A DNA stretch of 13,331 bases from Burkholderiales bacterium (GTDB lineage: Bacteria; Pseudomonadota; Gammaproteobacteria; Burkholderiales; Burkholderiaceae). Within the stretch, counting starts at the first letter, position 1. Every line of letters begins with the position of its first letter. The notes under the pieces were generated by a model, which saw nothing but the letters and a program-made list of their open reading frames with translations, was not told where the DNA came from and did not search any database. Below, one piece after another: positions 1 to 7,300 of the stretch. The stretch lies in contig CANBUA010000118.1 of the NCBI GenBank assembly GCA_947372535.1, positions 1 through 13,331 on the forward strand. The letters run 5' to 3'. Made by a program: the position numbers and the translations under genes.

Positions 1-502
1 CGTGATCGAGCATGATCCCCTTGCCAAGCCGCGCGGCTGGATGGATGTCCACCCCCAGCACGGCAGATGTTCTGTTGGACAGCCAGTGCGCCACCTCCGG
101 CCTGCCGGCCTGCCACAAGCCGTGGGCAAAACGGTGCGCCGCCAAGGCCTGAAAGCCTTTCAGGTTGAGCACGACATGCAGAGAGTTGCCACACGCCGGA
201 TCGCGGGCCCTGACCGCCTCCAGGTCGGCGGCCCAGCCCGTGTCGAAGCAGGCGGTGTCAGCGATGCTCCCGGCCAGCAATGGCGACAGCCCTTCCATTG
301 GAAGATCGTCGCAGGCCAGCCGGTTGGCCAGAATCCTGGCCATCATGTCCAGCGGCGAACAGGTATCGACGACACGTTGGAACAGGATGCGCTTGAGGAC
401 GGGCTCGCGCTCTGCCAGCTCCATGGCCTGAAGCCGGGCTTCACCCCAGAAGGTTCGCGGTCGCCAGTCGCCGGCAGGCCGTGGCTCGTTGGTGGGTGTC
501 AT
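1..502 (-). CDS. cysE: Serine O-acetyltransferase, N-terminal 167 residues (3' end outside window)
   Basis: Transfers acetyl from acetyl-CoA to the serine hydroxyl, giving O-acetylserine, the direct precursor of cysteine; cytoplasmic. From the ATG at 502-500 the protein reads MTPTNEPRPAGDWRP and follows the E. coli CysE pattern: a helical N-terminal domain with AVRARDP (96-102) and LKGFQALAAHR (114-124), then the start of the left-handed beta helix at GVDIHPAARLGKGIMLDH (150-167). Asp152 and His167 match the catalytic Asp143 and His158 of E. coli CysE, as I remember that numbering. The window ends just after this His, so the acetyl-CoA site and the C-terminal tail that mediates cysteine feedback cannot be seen. 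The ATG lies one base after the NRPS stop (TGA-C-ATG) and has no Shine-Dalgarno, so translation is probably coupled. With a cysteine-type NRPS directly upstream, I infer a dedicated cysteine supply; a housekeeping copy may exist elsewhere. Confidence 0.9.
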   Translation of the reverse strand, partial: MTPTNEPRPAGDWRPRTFWGEARLQAMELAEREPVLKRILFQRVVDTCSPLDMMARILANRLACDDLPMEGLSPLLAGSIADTACFDTGWAADLEAVRARDPACGNSLHVVLNLKGFQALAAHRFAHGLWQAGRPEVAHWLSNRTSAVLGVDIHPAARLGKGIMLDH

Positions 503-503
503 G

Positions 504-3500
504 TCAGCCCGATGCGCATGGCACGGCCAGCTCGGGCACTGATGGCACGGGCAGCACCTCGGCGGAGATCATGCGCTGCGCGGCGCCGAGCATGATTGAG
601 AAATGATCTTCGGCCAGGTACTTTACGGCCAGCAGGTCGCCGTCGCTGGTGAAAGGCGTGAGCGACGGGAAACTCTGCTCGAGCGCCGAGCGATAGTGAA
701 TGGTCGAGGCTGTGGTGCTGCCCGGACGGTGGGCGACCAGCGCCAGATAGTTCGCCTTGTACTCGTCGAACAACGCCTCGGGGAGGGCCGTGCCGCCTTG
801 TTCGTCCCGCAGTTGGGAATTCAGGAGGCTGCCTCTGTTGCTGTCGTGCATGAAGCCCTGCCTGAGCAGCGCGTCGCTGGGCGCCGAGGTGGCTGCGGGA
901 TCGCCCGTCCAGGAGTCGACCATGATGAGGCGCTCCACCCGCACGCCCATGGCTTCCAGCTGACGGACCATCTCGTGGGCCACGACGCCGCCCATCGACC
1001 ACCCCATGAGTTGGACGCTGCCGGCCTGGTCGATGTCGGTTTGGGCGGCTTCGATGTATTGCGTCGCCATCTCGGGCACGGTGCGGCTGGACCCGTCGGC
1101 GCGGGACTGAAGGCCGAGGACCTTCACGCCAGGCGGCAGCAGCTCCGCGAAAGAACGGTAGCACAGGACATTGCCGCCCACAGGATGCACCATCAGCAAC
1201 AAGGCGGTGCCGCGCGATTGGATGACCACTTTCGGATCGCGCCGGCCTGTCGCGGCGACGGTGGTGTCCTGCCCCACCAGGACGGCTTGCTTGGCCACCG
1301 TGTCATGCTGGAACAGGGAGGCCAATGGCAGGTCGCGGTGGAAGCGGGCCTTGATGGCGTTCAGCAGGCGCACGGCGCCCAGGGACGTGCCGCCAAGCTC
1401 GAAGAAGTTGTGGTGAACGTTGGCCACGCGGCGGCCCAGCACCGACGACCACAGGTCCGCCAGCGCCAGCTCTTGATCGTTGCCTGGTGCCACGGCGTCG
1501 CTGGCGGGCGGCGCATCGCCCAGCAGCTCGCCCATCTGGGCCAGCGCCTGGCGGTCCACCTTGCCGTTGACGGTGGTCGGAATCCGCGCCACCCTGCAAG
1601 CGATGCTGGGCACCATGTAGTCGGGCAGATGGGCCTTAAGATGGGCCAGGACGGAGTCCGTGCAGGGCTGCTCATCCTTGGTGGCATAAAACGCGACCAA
1701 GGATGCCTCGGCGCCACTGATCTTGCGCACGATGAGCGCGCCGCTTTGCACGCCGGGGCATCGCTCCAGCTGAGTCTCGATCTCACCGAGCTCAATGCGG
1801 AACCCTCGGATCTTGACCTGGGAATCCTTGCGGCCCAGGAACTCGATGCAACCCTGAGCATCGTACCGGCCCATGTCGCCAGTGCGGTACAGGCGCTCGC
1901 CGGTGTCGGGATGGAACACGAAGCTGCTGCAGGTCCGTGCCGCGTCTTTGTAATAGCCCACGGCCAGCCCTCGGCCGCCGATGTAGATCTCGCCGATCAC
2001 CGTGGGCGGGGAGTCCTGCATGCGGCTGTCCAGCACATGCAGGCTCTGGTTGGCCAGGGGCCACCCATATGGGATGCTGGTCCAGGAAGGGTCCACGTGG
2101 GTCACCTCGAAGTAGTTGGACCAGATGGACGCTTCGGTGGCGCCTCCCAGCGACACCAGCTTGGCCAGGGGAACGGCGCCCGCCAGTTTGGCGGGCAGGC
2201 TGACGGGTATCCAGTCGCCGCTGAGCATGACGAGCCGCAGCGATTTCAAGGTGGCTGCCGCGCCGGTCCCCAGGTACTCGAGCTGCATCTCCAGCAGCGC
2301 GGGCACAGAGTTCCAAAGGGTCACCGCGTGTTCTTGCACGCATCGAGCCCATTCATCGGGCGACGGCACGCCCGATGAATGGGGGATCACCAGCGTGGCG
2401 CCGGTTCCGAGGGTTCCGAAGATGTCATAGACCGACAAGTCAAAGTTGAAGGCCGACAGGGCAAGCACCCTGTCGTCGGGCGTCAGGCCGAATCGGCGGA
2501 TCATGTCCTGGATCGTGTTGGCCGCCCCTCGGTGACTGATGGCCACCCCTTTGGGCTCGCCAGTCGATCCAGAGGTGAACAGCACATAGGCCAGGTCGGT
2601 GGCGCTGTGTGGGCCCGCCAGCGGCAGGCCGTGGTCCATGGCTGGCGGCTGGCTCAGTGCTTCGTCCAAGTCCAACATGGCTGCATCTGGCGGGATCACC
2701 GTGTTCTCCAGGCAGCCAAGCATCGCCAGCACGGCGCAAACGCCGGGTCGACCGATCAAATGAGCCTTGCGTGAAGGCGGCAGTTCCGGGGCGACAGGCA
2801 AGTAGGCGCCACCGGCCATGAGCACGGCCATGGCTGCGGTGACCTGTTGCCAGCCTTTGGGCGCGCAGATGGCCACCAGCCTGCCTGGCGCCACCCCGGC
2901 GCCACGCAGGTGCGATGCAACCTGGAACGCCAGCGCCTTGAGCTCCTGGTAGGTCAACCTCTTGTCCGGCGCGATGATCGCGGTGTGGTCGGGATGGCGA
3001 AGGCAGGCGTCCAGAAAGGATTCGTGAAGTAGCTTGTTGGGCAAGGGCCGGGCGGTCTGGTTGGCGTTCTCGCGGGCATGCAGAAGTCGGTTTGAAAGCC
3101 TTGGGAGAAGGGCCTGTCCGACATCGGATGAAGGCTCACCGATGCAGGCGAGATGACCTTGGTAGGTGCTGAACATGTGCTCCACCACCCCCGGCTGGAA
3201 AATGCCTTGGGCGGCATCCCAGCTCAGCACCATCTTGCCGCTGCGCATGTAGACCTGGAAATCCAGCCAGACCTGAGGCGTGTGCAGCGACTCGTCCGCG
3301 ATGGTCCAATCGCAGCCCCGCTCGGCCTGGCCGTCTTCGATCAGGCCCAGGGTGCTGGCAAAAACCACCGGCATGAATGGTGGTTCGGAGATGGGCCGCT
3401 TCATGGCCCGTGTGATTTCGATGCCTGAGAATGCCATGTGCTCCATGTCCTTGTACATCTGCAATTGCAGCGCCTGCGCACGTGACATGAACCCCTCGGT

Positions 3501-4388
3501 GTTTTCGCGGATCTCGAGCGGGATCGTCGCGCTGAAGTTGCCGAGCACGCTCTCGAAGCCGGCGTTGCCAGAGGGGCGGTCCGTGACCAGCAGATTGATC
3601 GTGAACGACGCGGAGGCTGACCATTTCCTGAGCACATCGGCATAGGCTGTACATAGCACGGCCGTCAGCGAGACGCCGCAGTTTCGAGCAACGATAGTCA
3701 AGCGCTGTATTTCGGTCTTGTCGAGGATCGCTTCCATGCGCTCGAACTGCGCTTTCCTGACCTGGCGTTGGTCGGGGCACAGGGGCAATTGCGGCGCGGC
3801 GCATAGTGTGGGAATGCGCTGCATCCAGTAGTCCTGAGCCGCCCGGTGGTTTTTGCCGCCCCGCATTGAGTTTTTCGATGCGACATAGTCGCTGTATTGG
3901 GCGGTGGCGGCGTGACTCGTGGGCCGCCCCTGGTATTCATTCCACATCTCGGCAAAGAACAAGGCCAGCGACCGGCCATCCACGGCGATCAGGCGCATCG
4001 CGAAGTGGATCAGGTGGCCGTCCTCACAGCGCTCGACGATGCACAGCGCAGGGTGCCCGCTGTCCAGAGTCGGCAGTTGTGACGCCAGCCATGCCGATCG
4101 AGAGTCGGTCGTTTGCGGATCGACCACCCGCACCTCTGCGTGCTCCGATGGCGGCAGGGTTGTCTGGGTGCCATCCCGATGAAAGCAGGTTCTCAGAATC
4201 GCATGCTTGTTTCTCAGGTTGCGCATCGTCGCTGCCAGCCTGGGCATGTCGACGTCGGCCGCGCGGTATGTCCGGTGGAAAAACGCGGCGGTATGGAGAT
4301 CGAGAATCTCCTGCTCACCGAACCAATAGGCTTGCTGGATGTCGGTCAGCTCGAAACTGTCCTTGGAAGTCACGGCGAGGGTGGTCAT
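504..4388 (-). CDS. Single-module NRPS, Cy-A(Cys)-PCP-TE, terminal module of the assembly line
   Basis: Adds one amino acid to the acyl chain delivered by the upstream PKS and releases the product. Domains (residues): cyclization-type condensation about 10-430 (FELTDIQQAYWFG 12-24, KHAILR 61-66, HTPQVWLDFQV 369-379); adenylation about 455-950 (FTSGSTGEPKG 604-614, YRTGD 834-838, Lys943); carrier protein with FELGGTSL, phosphopantetheine Ser1002; thioesterase with GWSMGG Ser1131, probable Asp1158 and His1262. The pocket residues, placed by motif alignment to GrsA, read D650-L651-Y654-N693-M721-S723-L747-I755-W756, one change from the cysteine code DLYNLSLIW as remembered. Odd points are in the Cy domain: DxxxxDxxS reads RLIAVDGRS (132-140) and VVFTS reads VVFAS (341-345), so heterocyclization may be lost or altered. 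The start overlaps the PKS stop (ATGA) and lacks a Shine-Dalgarno, indicating translational coupling. Function as a Cys module: confident; product: inferred. Confidence 0.95.
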   Translation of the reverse strand: MTTLAVTSKDSFELTDIQQAYWFGEQEILDLHTAAFFHRTYRAADVDMPRLAATMRNLRNKHAILRTCFHRDGTQTTLPPSEHAEVRVVDPQTTDSRSAWLASQLPTLDSGHPALCIVERCEDGHLIHFAMRLIAVDGRSLALFFAEMWNEYQGRPTSHAATAQYSDYVASKNSMRGGKNHRAAQDYWMQRIPTLCAAPQLPLCPDQRQVRKAQFERMEAILDKTEIQRLTIVARNCGVSLTAVLCTAYADVLRKWSASASFTINLLVTDRPSGNAGFESVLGNFSATIPLEIRENTEGFMSRAQALQLQMYKDMEHMAFSGIEITRAMKRPISEPPFMPVVFASTLGLIEDGQAERGCDWTIADESLHTPQVWLDFQVYMRSGKMVLSWDAAQGIFQPGVVEHMFSTYQGHLACIGEPSSDVGQALLPRLSNRLLHARENANQTARPLPNKLLHESFLDACLRHPDHTAIIAPDKRLTYQELKALAFQVASHLRGAGVAPGRLVAICAPKGWQQVTAAMAVLMAGGAYLPVAPELPPSRKAHLIGRPGVCAVLAMLGCLENTVIPPDAAMLDLDEALSQPPAMDHGLPLAGPHSATDLAYVLFTSGSTGEPKGVAISHRGAANTIQDMIRRFGLTPDDRVLALSAFNFDLSVYDIFGTLGTGATLVIPHSSGVPSPDEWARCVQEHAVTLWNSVPALLEMQLEYLGTGAAATLKSLRLVMLSGDWIPVSLPAKLAGAVPLAKLVSLGGATEASIWSNYFEVTHVDPSWTSIPYGWPLANQSLHVLDSRMQDSPPTVIGEIYIGGRGLAVGYYKDAARTCSSFVFHPDTGERLYRTGDMGRYDAQGCIEFLGRKDSQVKIRGFRIELGEIETQLERCPGVQSGALIVRKISGAEASLVAFYATKDEQPCTDSVLAHLKAHLPDYMVPSIACRVARIPTTVNGKVDRQALAQMGELLGDAPPASDAVAPGNDQELALADLWSSVLGRRVANVHHNFFELGGTSLGAVRLLNAIKARFHRDLPLASLFQHDTVAKQAVLVGQDTTVAATGRRDPKVVIQSRGTALLLMVHPVGGNVLCYRSFAELLPPGVKVLGLQSRADGSSRTVPEMATQYIEAAQTDIDQAGSVQLMGWSMGGVVAHEMVRQLEAMGVRVERLIMVDSWTGDPAATSAPSDALLRQGFMHDSNRGSLLNSQLRDEQGGTALPEALFDEYKANYLALVAHRPGSTTASTIHYRSALEQSFPSLTPFTSDGDLLAVKYLAEDHFSIMLGAAQRMISAEVLPVPSVPELAVPCASG

Positions 4389-7300
4389 TTGTTAAATGTG
4401 GCAGGGGGTTTGGACGAGGGCAGGGCCGCCATGCAGGACTCGATGTGCGATGCCAGATGGCTGATCGTGGGTGTCTTGCTGGCCAGTTCATGGATCCGAA
4501 GCGTCAGGCCGAATGCCTGGCCCACCAGGCGGGCGAATTCGACCAACACGATGGAGTCGACCCCCAGATGAAAAAATGTTCGATGGCTGTCGAGTTCTGA
4601 CGGCGTGCACTTGAGCAGCCTGGCCAGCATGGTCTTGAGTTGGTCCTCCACGGCGCCGGTGCCCTCTGCCGCTGATGAGGGCGCGCTGTCATCGGCCAAG
4701 GTGTACTCGGCCCTTGGCTCACGCAGCACTGTGTGCCGTGGCGTGCCTTCGGTGGCGCTGACCTCGCGCGACGTGAACCAGTGGTGCTCACCGGCAAAGG
4801 GATAGCCGGGCATGGGGCGACTACGCGCCCCGAGGCCTTCGAACGCGGTGTCCCAGGACAGCTCGCCACCTGCGGTGTGCACGTCTGCCAGGCATTGCAG
4901 CAAGGCGAACCAGTCTTCGCCATCATGGCGCAATGTGGCGGTCCAGCGTGGGCCCTTGTCGCCAAGATGGATGGCCGCGCTGCGGCTGATGACCGGTTTG
5001 GTGCCTACCTCGATGCAGATGAGGTTCTTTTCTTCGGCCAAGGTGTCCAGGCACCAGTCAAAACGTACCGCACCACGGAGGTGATCGACCAGGTAGTTCG
5101 CATGAGGCGCGCAGTCGCTTGGCCAGAACTTGCCGTCCAGGTTGGAGATGACGCGGGTATGAGGGACCAGGTAGTCCACCGTGTCAGCCACTTCCTTGAA
5201 AGGCGCACACGCTGGCTCGATCAACCTGGAGTGGTAGGCGCGCTGGACGGGCAACGGGATCCAGGTCACGTCATGCTGATCGAGTGTGCGTCGGCAGAAC
5301 GCCTGTACATCATCTGGTGCTCCTGCCACCACGCATTGCGAGCGCCCGTTGACCACTGCCAGGTCCAGCAGGACGCCGGCCCGTTCAATCCACAGCGCGA
5401 CATCCGTCGCGGCGGCCTGTATCGATACCATGGCGCCCTGCGGGCAGCGTTCCTGTGTGAGCTGGCCACGGGCGATCACCAGGCGCATCGCGTCTTCCAG
5501 GCCGATGGCGCCGGCGATGCACCACGCGGCGTATTCGCCCAGACTGTGTCCGGCCACGAGGTCTGGCTTGAGGCCAAAAGCCTGCAGGCTTTTGGCCAGC
5601 GCATACTGAAGTGCAAACTGCACGGGTTGGACCATGCCAGGCTCATGGGCCTCCAGCACAGGGTCATCGCCGCTCATCATCTCGATCAGGGAGCGCTTGA
5701 GGCGAGGCCTCAGGAGCGCATCGCATTGATCGATGGCGGCCCTGAAGGCTGGCAATCGGGCATGAAGCTCCCGACCGACGGGCACCAGCGGGATGCCTTG
5801 GCCGGAGAATACGAACGCGATGGTGGGTTTGTCCAGCGGAGGTTCGCTACGCATCGAGCCGCCGTGGGCGATGGCTTGCAGTCGCTCCATGCACATGCCT
5901 TCGCTCTCAGCCACGAATGCCACCCGCAGGCCCTTGTCCGATCGTTTGCAGCAGGCACCATGGGCGAAGTCCAGCCAAGCGTTGTCTTGTGCCGATCCCA
6001 TCTTCGATAGGTATTGGGCCGCTGCGCGGGCGATGGCGGCTGGATTGCTGCCCGACAACACGAATGGCAGCGCACCGCTGACGCCTGCGCGTGACTGCGG
6101 CGTGCAGGCCATGGCCGGTTCGGCCAAGATCGCATTCGCATTCGTGCCAGAGAAGCCGAAAGCGCTGACGCTGGCATGCCGCCGCTTGCCGGACGTGCGC
6201 TTCCAGGGCATGGTCTGATCGGGAATCGACAAGCTGTTGCCCAGGTCGATCAGCGGATTGAGCTGGCTCAGGTTGACCTGCCTGGGAACAACCTGTTCCG
6301 AGATGCAAAGCAGCGTCTTGATGAGCCCGGCCATGCCCGCAGCGGCCTCCAGATGGCCGATGTTGCCTTTGACCGAGCCTAGCAGACAGGGCTGCGTCCG
6401 GTCGCCCAACACCCGGCGCAAGGAGTTGCACTCGATGGGGTCGCCCAGGGGGGTGCCGGTGCCATGGGCCTCGATGTAGCCCAGCTCATCGGCGGACACC
6501 CCGGCACGACGGAGTCCTTCGCGAAGCAAGCTTTCTTGCGCCTTGCCATTGGGCGCGGTCAGGCCGTTGCTCCTGCCGTCCTGATTGATGGCGGTGCTAA
6601 GGATGACGCCATAGACGTGGTCGCCATCTCTGACCGCATCCTGGTATCGCTTGAGCACGACCACACCACATCCCTCGCCGCGCACATAGCCATTGGCTTG
6701 GGCGTCGAAGGTTTTGCATTGGCCGTCGGGCGACAACATGCCCGCCATGCCGAGCGCCACATTCCACTCGTCGGCCAGCAGCGCATTGACGCCGCCCGAC
6801 AGCGCCATGTCGCATTCGCCCAGTCGCAGGCTGTTGCACGCCAGGTGCAGCGAGGTCAATGATGAAGAGCAAGCCGTGTCGATGACGAAGCTAGGCCCCC
6901 TGAGGTCATAGAAGTACGACAGGCGATTGGCGATTACGCCCAGCACCGAGCCCTGTCCGGTGTAGGCGTCGAGCATGCCCTCGGACAGTTGCATGGCGCC
7001 ATAGTCGAATGACGAGGCCCCGAAGAAGACACCCGTGTTCGTACCCGACAGCGAGGCCGGCAGGATGCTGGCGTTTTCCAGGGCTTCCCAGGACACTTCC
7101 AGCGCCAGCCGCTGTTGTGGATCGAGGGCATCGGCCTCGCGTTTGGAGATCGAAAAGAACCGGTGCTCGAAGCTGGCGATGTCCGGCAGGAAACCACCCG
7201 GGCGCCGCTCGCCGTTCCTGCCTTCCCGTTCGCTGATGGCCTGTCCCCCTTCGAGCAACAGGCGCCAGAATTCATCGGGGTTGTTGGCCTGGGGAAATCG

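Noticed and set aside
603..2378. Long plus-strand open frame of 591 codons opposite the NRPS gene
   Set aside because: It is antisense to the clearly recognisable adenylation, carrier and thioesterase domains, has no domain sense of its own, and is explained by the high GC content of the real gene.
2310..2385. Repeated CGCCCGATGAATGG/CCCATTCATCGGGCG inverted segments near 2349-2383
   Set aside because: These lie inside the NRPS adenylation domain in a continuous reading frame (IPHSSGVPSPDEWARC); the symmetry follows from codons for similar residues and is not evidence for a regulatory site.
4733..6010. Plus-strand open frame of 425 codons opposite the AT and C-terminal part of the PKS
   Set aside because: Antisense to continuous PKS domains with intact motifs; its translation shows no recognisable family.
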